The notes under the pieces: generated by a model
What the model saw: only the letters and a program-made list of their open reading frames with translations
What the model was told of the DNA's origin: nothing
The model's database searches: none
Assembly (NCBI GenBank): GCA_948477625.1
Contig: CAOLNK010000011.1
Coordinates: 1 to 17,366, forward strand
Source of the DNA: an uncultured Candidatus Saccharibacteria bacterium
Lineage (GTDB): Bacteria; Patescibacteriota; Saccharimonadia; Saccharimonadales; Saccharimonadaceae
Direction: 5' to 3'
DNA length: 17,366 nt
Shown here: positions 7,630 to 13,943 of the stretch, piece after piece
How positions within the stretch are numbered: the first letter of the stretch is position 1
Layout: each line of letters opens with the position of its first letter
Translations under genes and position numbers: made by a program

Positions 7630-8394
7630 TTAATAGCGCCGGCGAGAACGGGCGACGTGAGCAGTGGTGCGACGTGGTTCATGGCGAATAATTACGGCGA
7701 TAGCAATGGAGGCTATTACCGCGCCAGTGATAACTACAGCGATGAGGGCTGGCCAAGACACTTGGCGTGAGGAGGTATCAACATTGCCGGTGGCGGGGAT
7801 GGCGATTTCGTTGGTGATAGTATTAGCTTCGACTTCGGTGTTGTCGGCTGCATCGTTTTCACTGGTTTTTGCGTCGGTGTTTGCGGTTGCACTTGGAGTG
7901 GGTTGAGTCGCGGCGACTGGCGTGAAAGTTTCGGCTTTGACGGAAATATTGGACTTCTCACCGGGTGTAGTAGAATTTTTGTTAGTATTGGCGATCGTTG
8001 TGCTCTGCGCTGCGTTTGTGGGAACAGTTATGGTCTGGTTGGAACTAGATGCATTTGGAGTGCTGGAAGTTGTCGGAACTTCATTTTTGCCGTGGTCGAC
8101 GCCAAAAATCAGACTACATCCACGATAGGCGTGTTGCATTTCGATGAGGGCATCCGTAAAAGTCTGATTAGTGACCTTGTGGCTTTCAAGCCAGGCGGTG
8201 TCGTTATAATGGTCGGCTAGAAGTTGAGTAGTGGTAACGAGATTGTGGAGATAATTATATTCCTGGTAGTGGGGGATTTTGGCATCGACAACTACTGTAT
8301 CGGGTTTGTTCCCAAAATAAGTTTGATAGTCACCGAGTTGCTCAAGTTTGCGAATTGCAGACTGAAGTTCGGCCTGGGCGGGACGCTCCGACAT
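7630..8394 (-). CDS. Membrane protein with Thr/Ser/Asn-rich stalk and IPATG motif
   Basis: 254 aa, family not recognised. Residues 1 to about 100 form an ordered-looking, mostly helical domain with no signal peptide. Residues about 105-198 are rich in T, S, N, A and P, like an extracellular stalk. IPATG at 199-203, one membrane helix at about 214-236 and a basic tail ending SRRRY follow. IPxTG, helix and positive tail is the layout of a sortase sorting signal, with I in place of L, but sorting needs export and no signal peptide is seen. It could instead be a tail-anchored protein. ATG at 8394 has TTGGAG about 12 nt upstream. It is convergent with rnhA and divergent from the CYTH gene, so it is a single-gene unit. 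Confidence 0.65.
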   Translation of the reverse strand: MSERPAQAELQSAIRKLEQLGDYQTYFGNKPDTVVVDAKIPHYQEYNYLHNLVTTTQLLADHYNDTAWLESHKVTNQTFTDALIEMQHAYRGCSLIFGVDHGKNEVPTTSSTPNASSSNQTITVPTNAAQSTTIANTNKNSTTPGEKSNISVKAETFTPVAATQPTPSATANTDAKTSENDAADNTEVEANTITNEIAIPATGNVDTSSRQVSWPALIAVVITGAVIASIAIAVIIRHEPRRTTAHVARSRRRY

Positions 8395-8484
8395 GATAAT
8401 TACACTCCAATTAATTTAACCTTATTCTAACAAAGAGATTTTGAAGAGGCAAGCATGAGGGGGTTGAACTTGGATTCCTTATGT

Positions 8485-8490
8485 TATAAT
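8485..8490 (+). promoter_or_regulatory. -10 box of the CYTH-like gene
   Basis: TATAAT lies exactly 6 nt before the ATG at 8497, so the transcript should start at or next to the start codon. A possible -35 TTGAAC (8464-8469) has a short 15-bp spacer. No Shine-Dalgarno is visible. Confidence 0.75.
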
Positions 8491-8496
8491 AAAAGA

Positions 8497-9072
8497 ATGA
8501 AGAAAATTGTGCTCAAGAGTCAGGTGCCAGACCGGGCGAAGTTGGAGAAAAAAATTGCTAATATTGGGATGGAATTTTCGCCAGCCGTGTGGCAGAGCGA
8601 GCGTATTTATTGGCCGAGCGATTTTAAGTCTGGGATGAATCAGGCGCGGTTAGTGTTGCGTACGGAGGTGGCTGAGACGGATAAACCAGCAACGTATTAT
8701 CTCTATCTGAAGCGGCATATTGAGGACAGCGGGCTGGATTTTGTAAAAATGACGACGGTGGGGGATTATGCTGAAGCAATTGAAATTATTAAGCAACTGG
8801 GCTATCGTGAAGCGGCGGATGTGAGCCGGCAGCGGCAGACTTTACAGCTGGATGGGCATACGGTGCTATATTTAGATACGGTGGAAGGAATTGATGGCGC
8901 ATTCCTAAAATTAGAGGTGGAGATGGCGGATGATACTGTGCCAGTAGATGTGGTACGAGCAACGTTGTTTGAGACTTTGAATCTGTTGGGGCTAGAAACT
9001 TTTATGATGCAGACTTATGCCGAGCTATTAGCGGGGAATGTGCTGCAGCCGTATTATTTGCCGAAGAAGTAA
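8497..9072 (+). CDS. CYTH-domain-like protein (triphosphate tunnel fold)
   Basis: 191 aa. The order of motifs resembles CYTH proteins (class IV adenylate cyclase, thiamine triphosphatase and related triphosphate hydrolases): basic strand ARLVLRTE, YYLYLKRH, then SRQRQTLQLDG, VLYLDTVEGIDGAFLKLEVEM. The last segment matches the family's LD-V-G-FLE-E-E signature. The N-terminal ExExK signature is not intact: the protein begins MKKIVLKSQVPD, retaining a lysine but not the acidic pair. Metal-dependent activity is therefore doubtful, and it may bind rather than hydrolyse a ligand. The start at 8497 was chosen because it follows TATAAT by 6 nt; an upstream in-frame ATG at 8455 precedes the promoter. 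The next gene is convergent. Confidence 0.7.
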   Translation: MKKIVLKSQVPDRAKLEKKIANIGMEFSPAVWQSERIYWPSDFKSGMNQARLVLRTEVAETDKPATYYLYLKRHIEDSGLDFVKMTTVGDYAEAIEIIKQLGYREAADVSRQRQTLQLDGHTVLYLDTVEGIDGAFLKLEVEMADDTVPVDVVRATLFETLNLLGLETFMMQTYAELLAGNVLQPYYLPKK

Positions 9073-9148
9073 TATCTTGTTCAAGTCGTTGGTCGCGACG
9101 GAGTCTTTGATAAAGTGGTTTTGCCAGATAATATATTACTCCTACTTG

Positions 9149-10183
9149 CTATCCTCTTGGCGGTTCGCCTTCGGGCTCGGAGAGGAGCTTTTTGGACTTG
9201 ATTTCGTAGCGGCGGCCGTTGACGGGAGAGATGTAGTAATCCTCGGCGAGAAGATTGACAAACATAGTAAGGTCTTTGTCGTCCATAATGATAATGGAAT
9301 CATCGTCGTCAGTCATGAGTTCGAGTTGCATGTCGTCGGCGTAGTCAATGAGTTTATCCTGTGGCATTTCTTCGGCAATATCGAGGGACTGTAGCTTTTT
9401 GACTAGGGGTTTCTTGTCCTGCAAAAGGCCGTTCAAAGTGAGACCTTCGGCGAAGGAAAGCTTATATTTGTCGGTCAACTCTTTAGCTTTGGCGTCAGCA
9501 ATTACTTGAGACTTGTAATCGTACTGGAAGAGATTTTCGAATTTGGTTTGGTTAAAAATAATGACAGTGTCATCGACGATGGCGACTTGATTGTCGTCTG
9601 GTACTTTGAGGGCAACTTCGGCGGAGAAAGGTTCAAAACCTTCGCCATTAAGTTCCCAAGACGAACCACCTTTGAGGGCGGAGCTAGCGGAAATAACCTT
9701 GGCAATATAGAAAGTTTTGGTGCCACCTTCGGCGCCAGGGTATGTGAAGCGCGCGATGATACCTTTGATTTTTTTGAACTCGTCGAGATGGTCGCTCATG
9801 GAGTCAATATCGCGATATTCGTGTTCAATCAAGTGAATGAGAGTTTCGGCGCGACCAACATTGCTGAGGTTAGTGCGGTAAATGACTTTATCTTCGCCAT
9901 CGGATTTTTCGTATTCGCGGCATTCAAGCCCTTTGTCGGCTTCTTTGATGATGTAGCCAGTGGCCTCCTGCATAAAGAGAGCTTTGACGCTATTAGTGAG
10001 ACTCTCAGAATAACGCACGCGGTAGGGAGTGTAGTTCTTATTGAAAAGGAAAAGCTCGACGGAAACATTATTCTTAATTTCGTCAATTTCGTTAGCCCAA
10101 TGGAAGACGTCAAAGGTGTTGCTAGTGTTTGTGACTGGGGCGACCACGGGGGTCGATGTCTCTGGTTGTGCAGATGAATCCAT
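9149..10183 (-). CDS. DUF4868 / KwaB-like protein
   Basis: 344 aa, soluble, no signal peptide. Residues 1-20 are a low-complexity P/T/V/S lead. The central and C-terminal parts resemble DUF4868 proteins, the family of KwaB from the Kiwa anti-phage system. Points of likeness are TVIIFNQTKFENLFQYDYKS (near 210-230), followed by a helical segment. The C-terminus then has DLTMFVNLLAEDYYISP and GRRYEIKSKKLL, resembling the family's LLNDDYL-S-L-T-YE-SK ending. This comparison is from memory of the family, not a search. A Kiwa role needs a KwaA partner; the divergent four-helix membrane protein at 10437-11231 is the only candidate here and is not recognisable as KwaA. The start has GAGG about 7 nt upstream and an extended -10 at 10206-10214. 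Confidence 0.5.
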   Translation of the reverse strand: MDSSAQPETSTPVVAPVTNTSNTFDVFHWANEIDEIKNNVSVELFLFNKNYTPYRVRYSESLTNSVKALFMQEATGYIIKEADKGLECREYEKSDGEDKVIYRTNLSNVGRAETLIHLIEHEYRDIDSMSDHLDEFKKIKGIIARFTYPGAEGGTKTFYIAKVISASSALKGGSSWELNGEGFEPFSAEVALKVPDDNQVAIVDDTVIIFNQTKFENLFQYDYKSQVIADAKAKELTDKYKLSFAEGLTLNGLLQDKKPLVKKLQSLDIAEEMPQDKLIDYADDMQLELMTDDDDSIIIMDDKDLTMFVNLLAEDYYISPVNGRRYEIKSKKLLSEPEGEPPRG

Positions 10184-10205
10184 GTTTACCTCGCTTATTT
10201 TTTCT

Positions 10206-10214
10206 ATTATAGCA
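10206..10214 (-). promoter_or_regulatory. Extended -10 promoter of the DUF4868-like gene
   Basis: On the minus strand TGCTATAAT, 22 nt before the ATG at 10183. No good -35 is seen. The predicted leader is about 16 nt and includes GAGG. Confidence 0.65.
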
Positions 10215-10255
10215 TAGATTTTAGCGTAATCGTGACGATTTTTATGTTACTACTA

Positions 10256-10284
10256 TTGACTTTTTTAGTAAAGTGTGCTACAAT
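10256..10284 (+). promoter_or_regulatory. Promoter of the membrane-protein gene
   Basis: TTGACT (10256-10261), 17 bp, TACAAT (10279-10284). It is divergent from the minus promoter at 10206-10214, with -10 boxes about 65 bp apart. Its sequence is strikingly like the promoter at 2348-2376. Confidence 0.8.
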
Positions 10285-10290
10285 GGAAGG

Positions 10291-10420
10291 TGACGAGATA
10301 GTCAGATGCTGATTTTTGGTAACTGGTTATTGAGTCAAGAAACTAGAGATGGGGTAGGTTTTACAGGCCCCGAAGCACCTTAACAAATTACTCATGTTAT
10401 AGGTGCTTTTTATACTTTTT
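10291..10420 (+). ncRNA. Structured leader RNA ending in a terminator (candidate attenuator or riboswitch)
   Basis: From the predicted start near 10291 the RNA can form TCAG-ATG-CTGA, a TGGTT/AACTA stem, and a GGGG/CCCC stem around GTAGGTTTTACAGG-like sequence. It then reaches a strong intrinsic terminator: AAGCACCT-TAAC (10373-10384) pairs with GTTA-T-AGGTGCTT (10396-10408), then a T-rich tract to 10420. The ATG at 10437 follows, after AAGGAGG. A terminator between promoter and gene implies attenuation, or a small RNA of about 120 nt with read-through into the gene. It does not match any riboswitch class I can recall. Confidence 0.5.
10373..10420 (+). terminator. Leader terminator upstream of the membrane-protein gene
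   Basis: Twelve-pair stem with one bulge: AAGCACCT plus TAAC against GTTA plus AGGTGCTT, followed by TTTTTATACTTTTT. It lies wholly in the 5' leader, 17 nt before the ATG. Confidence 0.85.
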
Positions 10421-10436
10421 GTCAAGGAGGGAAAAT

Positions 10437-11231
10437 ATGAAATTGACGGAACAGGACGCAAAGACCATGAAAATGCGATACAAAAAGTCAATCGCATTCA
10501 TCACTATTATCGCAAATATGCTGATATGGGCGATTAGCATGGCATCATGGAAACCGGCTTACGACATCGCTAAGGCGGAGGCCGAGAACGGCATCGTAAT
10601 TCAGACCGAAGGGCTTTCTGGGCGGCAGGTGCACGACATAAAGTCCGCGACACAAAAGGAGATGAATGCTTACTTGTGGAACAATGCATTTAAGCTCTAT
10701 TCGTGGATTTTCGTGGTAGAGAGTCAGTTGTTTAACATGACTAGCCGTGGTTGGAGTGATGCGAGCGTGTTGAGCATTTTGTGTTGGTCAAGCCTGATTT
10801 TTATGAGCACGGTGGCAATTATTCTCGCTTCGTGGATGTACTTCCGGATGTGGAAGAAATTGGACGAGGAGAAGAATAATGGCAAGGTGAAGACCGAAAT
10901 GGCCGATGGATATGATGAAGCACTTCCGAAACGGAGCGCCTTATATATCATAGGATTAGTGTTCCCGTGGGCACTTGGCGTGGCGATTCACCATCCGGCA
11001 TGGTTGGGGTTAGCTGGTTTTGCCCTTGTCTGCTATTGTGAAACAATGCGTTTCAAGAGTTATGGCGGCATTGTATTTGGTAACAAGGTGGATGGTAAAG
11101 TTGAACGGCCTGGTAAAGGCTGGCTGGCGAAGAAGATTGCCAGTATTTGCGACTTTGGCGAAACTCCAGTATTCAACAGGAAGAACAAGAAGGATGACGA
11201 GTGGACGGAAAGCACCTTCTATGAAGGGTAG
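10437..11231 (+). CDS. Four-helix membrane protein of unknown function
   Basis: 264 aa, not recognised. Predicted helices are at about 18-37 (FITIIANMLIWAISMAS), 113-137 (a long one ending ASWMYF), 168-188 (ALYIIGLVFPWALGVAI) and 190-205. A soluble loop of about 70 residues lies between helices 1 and 2 and contains GLSGRQVHDIKS. The C-terminal 60 residues are basic then acidic and probably cytoplasmic. The start at 10437 follows AAGGAGG by 6 nt. Expression is probably controlled by the terminator in its leader. It is divergent from the DUF4868-like gene and shares a 250-bp promoter region with it, so the two may be co-regulated. KwaA of Kiwa is also a small multi-helix membrane protein, but no sequence likeness can be claimed. 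Confidence 0.7.
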   Translation: MKLTEQDAKTMKMRYKKSIAFITIIANMLIWAISMASWKPAYDIAKAEAENGIVIQTEGLSGRQVHDIKSATQKEMNAYLWNNAFKLYSWIFVVESQLFNMTSRGWSDASVLSILCWSSLIFMSTVAIILASWMYFRMWKKLDEEKNNGKVKTEMADGYDEALPKRSALYIIGLVFPWALGVAIHHPAWLGLAGFALVCYCETMRFKSYGGIVFGNKVDGKVERPGKGWLAKKIASICDFGETPVFNRKNKKDDEWTESTFYEG

Positions 11232-11252
11232 GCAGTGAGAGTAATTTGGAAA

Positions 11253-11300
11253 CGGGCGCTGTGCGACATATAGATGTCAAACAACGCCCGAATCTGTTTT
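11253..11300 (+). terminator. Probable terminator after the membrane-protein gene
   Basis: CGGGCG (11253-11258) pairs with CGCCCG (11285-11290); an inner stem GACAT/ATGTC (11265-11269, 11274-11278) closes an ATAG loop. The following T run is weak (TCTGTTTTC). Confidence 0.5.
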
Positions 11301-11306
11301 CTGGAC

Positions 11307-11353
11307 TGTGGAAAAGTTGGCGAAATGGGCTGAGTTTTCCACATTGTGGAAAA
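11307..11353. repeat. Three TTTTCCACA boxes, two of them forming a palindrome
   Basis: TGTGGAAAA at 11307-11315 and 11345-11353, and TTTTCCACA at 11335-11343. The last two form a 19-bp perfect dyad around a single T. TTTTCCACA differs from the DnaA-box consensus TTATCCACA at one position. The cluster sits at the head of a 600-nt AT-rich gene-free stretch. Whether it binds DnaA is inference. Confidence 0.5.
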
Positions 11354-11826
11354 AAGAACAGGGAACTAGGTGATAAAAATGGCTTCTTAATTCAAAATCA
11401 TAAAAATTATGTAAAAAACTGCTTGCGTTTTTTAAGAAAGTCGGGTAAACTTAAATCAGTGGACGAACACCCACACAAACACAACCTACAAAGAAAAATA
11501 AAAACGTAGTAAACTGTGAAAAGCGGGGAAGCCACAAACAAAAATTATTAAAATATAAGTAATTTAACATCGTTTGAGATCGGCCAACTAGGAGTTTTTG
11601 CGCGCGTTTGGGATACGCAAAATCGAATCCAATAAGTACTTCCAAACAAACACCTCCCAATTAACTCTATGATTATTCACCTTCGTGGTGGATGTCAACC
11701 TATCTTACACTTTAAGTCTCTCAACGGCTGTAAATATGGTTCATTTCGGTGAAGCTACTTACAGTAGATAACAGTGTAGAATCAAACAAAAATTATACGC
11801 AAAGACAAAAACGCGGAAATTTCTAG
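11354..11826. other. Gene-free AT-rich stretch upstream of rsmH
   Basis: About 470 nt with no convincing gene. It contains A-rich runs (11361-11420, 11490-11570) and a CACC-TTCGT-GGTG dyad at 11678-11690. A larger imperfect hairpin at 11729-11767 has CTGTAA/TTACAG ends enclosing TTCA/TGAA. On the minus strand, TTGACA at 11698-11693 precedes a poor -10 and a GGGAGG box. The minus reading frame after it (11451-11660) has odd composition and is not accepted as a gene. Confidence 0.5.
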
Positions 11827-11856
11827 TTGAACGGTCTCAAACAAAGAGTGTATAAT
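11827..11856 (+). promoter_or_regulatory. rsmH promoter
   Basis: TTGAAC (11827-11832), an 18-bp spacer and TATAAT (11851-11856). The rsmH ATG at 11863 begins 6 nt after the -10 box, so the mRNA should be leaderless. Confidence 0.85.
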
Positions 11857-11862
11857 ATACAC

Positions 11863-12738
11863 ATGGAAGAACTTCATCAACCTGTATTATTATCGGAAGT
11901 GCTTGAGGTTTTGCAACCGAAGCCCGGGGAATCATATATGGATCTCACGGCGGGGTATGCAGGACATGCGAGTAGAATTTTGGATGTAACACAGAATTAT
12001 AAAGATACGGTCCTGGTGGATCGAGATGAAAATGCAATCAAAGTATTGCAGGAGAAGTTTGCGAATTCTCCTGTGAAGTTGCGACATCAAGATTTTTATA
12101 GTGCGGTGCTACAGGAAATTGAGTGTGGAAACTGTTTCGATATGATATTAATGGATTTTGGAGTTTCTTCTCCGCAGCTAGACAGAGCGGAGCGGGGGTT
12201 TTCCTTTGCTAAAGATGGCCCGTTGGATATGCGAATGGACCAGGAGCAAGATCTGGATGCTAGTGTGATTGTGAACAAATGGCGAGAAGGCGAAATTGTA
12301 GACATACTAGAGCGATATGGTGAGGAAAAACCGGGATTTGCCAAGTTGATTGCGCGGACGATTGTGCATGGGCGACCATGGACTTCGACTAAGCAGTTGG
12401 GTGAAACATTGGCGAAATTTGGCCGAGGAGGCCGAGTACATCCTGCGACGCGAACATTTCAGGCAATTCGGATTGCTGTGAATGATGAACTAGGTGAGAT
12501 TGAACGGACTTTGCCTTTGATTCCGAAGCTTTTGAAGCCGGGCGGTAGAGTAGCCATGATTACTTTTCATAGTCTAGAGGACCGATTGGTAAAGGATTTT
12601 TTGAAGGAAGAAAGTAGCCTGGGCGAGGAATCGCCACTGGAAGTATTGACGAAGAAGCCAATGACTGCGGAAACTGAGGAGTTGTTTATCAACCCAAGAG
12701 CGAGGAGCGCTAAACTGCGCGCAGCCAAAAAGAAGTAG
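11863..12738 (+). CDS. rsmH: 16S rRNA (cytosine1402-N4)-methyltransferase RsmH
   Basis: 291 aa. It methylates N4 of C1402 in 16S rRNA using S-adenosylmethionine and is the usual first or second gene of the division and cell wall cluster. Motifs in order: HQPVLLSEVL at the N-terminus, a cofactor loop DLTAGYAGHASRIL (usual form D-T-G-GGHS), MDFGVSSPQLD, RGFSFAKDGPLDMRMD, HPATRTFQAIRIAVN, MITFHSLEDRLVK and NPRARSAKLRAAKK at the C-terminus. The cofactor loop has Tyr-Ala where GGHS-type loops have Gly, a modest change. The start at 11863 follows the TATAAT by 6 nt; the open frame back to 11827 lies in the promoter. No mraZ gene is seen upstream. The FtsL-like and FtsI genes follow downstream, with interruptions. 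Confidence 0.97.
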   Translation: MEELHQPVLLSEVLEVLQPKPGESYMDLTAGYAGHASRILDVTQNYKDTVLVDRDENAIKVLQEKFANSPVKLRHQDFYSAVLQEIECGNCFDMILMDFGVSSPQLDRAERGFSFAKDGPLDMRMDQEQDLDASVIVNKWREGEIVDILERYGEEKPGFAKLIARTIVHGRPWTSTKQLGETLAKFGRGGRVHPATRTFQAIRIAVNDELGEIERTLPLIPKLLKPGGRVAMITFHSLEDRLVKDFLKEESSLGEESPLEVLTKKPMTAETEELFINPRARSAKLRAAKKK

Positions 12739-12957
12739 AGTGTGGAGACTAGATTTCTGCCGGCTGAAGTAGGGAAGCAGGGTAAAGAATCGCGAGGTAT
12801 GAGTGAAAGCGAGGATTTTACCTTCTAGACTTTTGGTTTTGATAAAATGAACATTTGAGAGAAAAACTTGCTTGCAAGGTTTTCCGAGAAGGTGAAATTT
12901 TATCGAGCCGTAAGGTGAGATAAAAATAAAAACAAAACATAAAAAGGAGGCAAAAAT
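12739..12957 (+). other. Structured non-coding stretch between rsmH and the 22-codon ORF
   Basis: Contains three possible RNA hairpins. GGTAAA/TTTACC (12781-12786, 12817-12822) has an inner CGC/GCG stem. AACTTG/CAAGGTT (12865-12881) has one bulge. ATTTTATC/GATAAAAAT (12897-12927) also has one bulge. A TAAAAT-type -10 at 12843-12848 is possible but has no good -35. No open frame of note. Confidence 0.45.
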
Positions 12958-13026
12958 ATGCCACGTCAAATCATTGTAACTAGCAACCGTTCTCGCGCGC
13001 AAAAAGTGCAAGTGCACTTCCGCTAA
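12958..13026 (+). CDS. 22-aa small ORF (leader peptide or small protein)
   Basis: MPRQIIVTSNRSRAQKVQVHFR, strongly basic (5 Arg, 1 Lys, 1 His) and too small for any known domain. The support is the best ribosome-binding site in the window, AAAAAGGAGG ending 7 nt before the ATG, with a perfect 4-nt-loop hairpin starting 14 nt after the stop. Together these suggest either a real small protein or a leader peptide that controls the FtsL-like gene downstream. It lies between rsmH and the FtsL-like gene in the division cluster. Conservation in relatives at the same site is the test; I cannot check it here. Confidence 0.5.
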   Translation: MPRQIIVTSNRSRAQKVQVHFR

Positions 13027-13040
13027 GATGGATGCAGATA

Positions 13041-13070
13041 CGCTAGTCTGGGGTTTTCCCTAGGCTAGCG
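13041..13070 (+). terminator. Strong hairpin after the 22-codon ORF (attenuator-like)
   Basis: A 13-bp stem (13041-13053 with 13058-13070, two G-U pairs) closed by a TTTT loop. It is followed by CCCGAGAAAATTT, not a clean T run, so it may be a pause or RNA-stability element rather than a true terminator. Confidence 0.5.
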
Positions 13071-13312
13071 CCCGAGAAAATTTCTGGTGGATTTTCGACA
13101 AGTTTTTGATGCTTTTGAAGCCTGCTATGGGCCGCAAGGCTCACCAAAATGGTTTAGAGTTAACCAAGAGAGTGAAGTGTTTACCCAATATACATGACCT
13201 TCCCGGAGAGTCGTTTAGCTACTTATGGCTCTAGCTAGCGCTCCTCTCCGGTCTAAGTTTGAAATTATTAAATTATTTATTAAAACAAAAACAGCGAGGA
13301 ATATAAATTAAA
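13071..13312 (+). other. Structured leader region before the FtsL-like gene
   Basis: No gene seen. It contains an 8-bp perfect stem CCGGAGAG/CTCTCCGG (13203-13210, 13244-13251) with an inner AGCTA/TAGCT stem, then an AT-rich run to the next start. It could be a long 5' leader or an unrecognised RNA. Confidence 0.4.
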
Positions 13313-13666
13313 ATGAGACCACAGGCAACCTACACGACGCGACGCGGGACGACAATGTCGACGAGCTGGTCGCGCAATCAAAATATTGTACGGCACAAAG
13401 CTAAGTCTTTGGGTACGATTTCGAATACGATGATTGTAGGGATGTTGGTGTTGATCGTGGGTTTGATTTATGTGGCGCAGGGGACGCAAGCGACCAATTA
13501 TGATTATGAGCTTTCGGCGATTGATGATGAGATTGCGGAGCTAGAGGCGCGCAAGGAAGATTTAGCGGTGGAGAAGGCGCGTCTAACTTCGATTGCTTCG
13601 ACTGAGAATAGTGAGGTGGCAAATAATATGGAGAGCGCGACGAATAGCGGGTTTGTGACCGAGTAG
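13313..13666 (+). CDS. FtsL-like bitopic division protein
   Basis: 117 aa. It has a basic N-terminal tail of about 37 residues (TTRRGTTMSTSWSRNQ, RHKAKS), one membrane helix at about 41-58 (MIVGMLVLIVGLIYVA) and a following coiled coil, IDDEIAELEARKEDLAVEKARL. It ends in a short low-complexity tail. Size, topology and position between rsmH and ftsI are those of FtsL, a division-complex scaffold that is poorly conserved in sequence, so the call depends on context. GAGG is about 15 nt upstream, a loose ribosome-binding site; M15 (ATG 13355) is an alternative start. A terminator follows at 13690, and unusually the next gene is not ftsI but FISUMP debris. Confidence 0.65.
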   Translation: MRPQATYTTRRGTTMSTSWSRNQNIVRHKAKSLGTISNTMIVGMLVLIVGLIYVAQGTQATNYDYELSAIDDEIAELEARKEDLAVEKARLTSIASTENSEVANNMESATNSGFVTE

Positions 13667-13689
13667 GGAATTATGTTGGTTTTGATAAA

Positions 13690-13710
13690 GGACACTCCGG
13701 TGTTCTTTTT
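13690..13710 (+). terminator. Terminator after the FtsL-like gene
   Basis: GGACAC/GTGTTC stem (one G-U), TCCG loop, then TTTTT. A wider dyad ATGTTGGT/ACCAACAT surrounds it. It would separate the FtsL-like gene from ftsI, which has its own promoter. Confidence 0.8.
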
Positions 13711-13739
13711 GGTTGTGACCAACATTTCTCCACCCTATA

Positions 13740-13852
13740 TGCCACGAACCAATCTTTGCCGCATGAATAATACCTTGCTCACCTACATTGCATAAAGTAC
13801 CTTCAATATTCGGCAAGTAAATAATCCCGCTGCGCACGAAGCTGTAAAAACA
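13740..13852 (-). pseudogene. FISUMP domain fragment, minus strand
   Basis: Reading leftward from a TGA stop at 13853-13855, the frame gives FYSFVRSGIIYLPNIEGTLCNVGEQG. It aligns with the plus-strand fragment at 13944 at FVRSG, LP, GT, N and G. After about 30 residues the likeness fades and the frame runs into the terminator and FtsL-like gene. It has no start region and no domain end, so it is a remnant. It begins at the same point of the domain as the plus-strand fragment and shares a 16-bp inverted repeat with it. Confidence 0.5.
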
Positions 13853-13863
13853 TCAAATTTACA
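13843..13863. repeat. Palindrome TGTAAA-N9-TTTACA, site 1
   Basis: TGTAAA, nine bases, TTTACA. The same 21-nt design recurs at 13909-13929 with matching flanks (GTTGTAAA or TTTACAAC). It resembles a repressor-type operator; the binding protein is unknown. Confidence 0.6.
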
Positions 13864-13908
13864 ACTTATACTTTGTGATAAAACAGAGGTAGAAAATCAA
13901 GAACAGGT

Positions 13909-13929
13909 TGTAAAAATGATAAATTTACA
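13909..13929. repeat. Palindrome TGTAAA-N9-TTTACA, site 2
   Basis: Second copy, 66 bp after the first (start to start). It is closely followed by another small dyad, TTGATT-AGTA-AATCAA (13933-13948). Confidence 0.6.
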
Positions 13930-13943
13930 CAGTTGATTAGTAA

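Noticed and set aside
9506..10177. 223-codon plus-strand ORF opposite the DUF4868-like gene
   Set aside because: Phe/Val-rich repetitive composition typical of an antisense shadow; the minus-strand gene has a promoter, ribosome-binding site and family likeness.
10437..11231. Naming the four-helix membrane protein KwaA
   Set aside because: Only helix count and closeness support it; orientation is divergent and no sequence motif was recognised.
11605..11660. tmRNA-like GGATTCGA on the minus strand near 11625
   Set aside because: The 8-mer and some following bases recall the tmRNA 5' end, but no acceptor-stem partner, T-arm or plausible tag frame was found downstream.
11451..11660. 69-codon minus-strand ORF
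   Set aside because: Weak promoter, TTG start, many rare Phe/Cys/Val runs and no recognisable family; probably chance.
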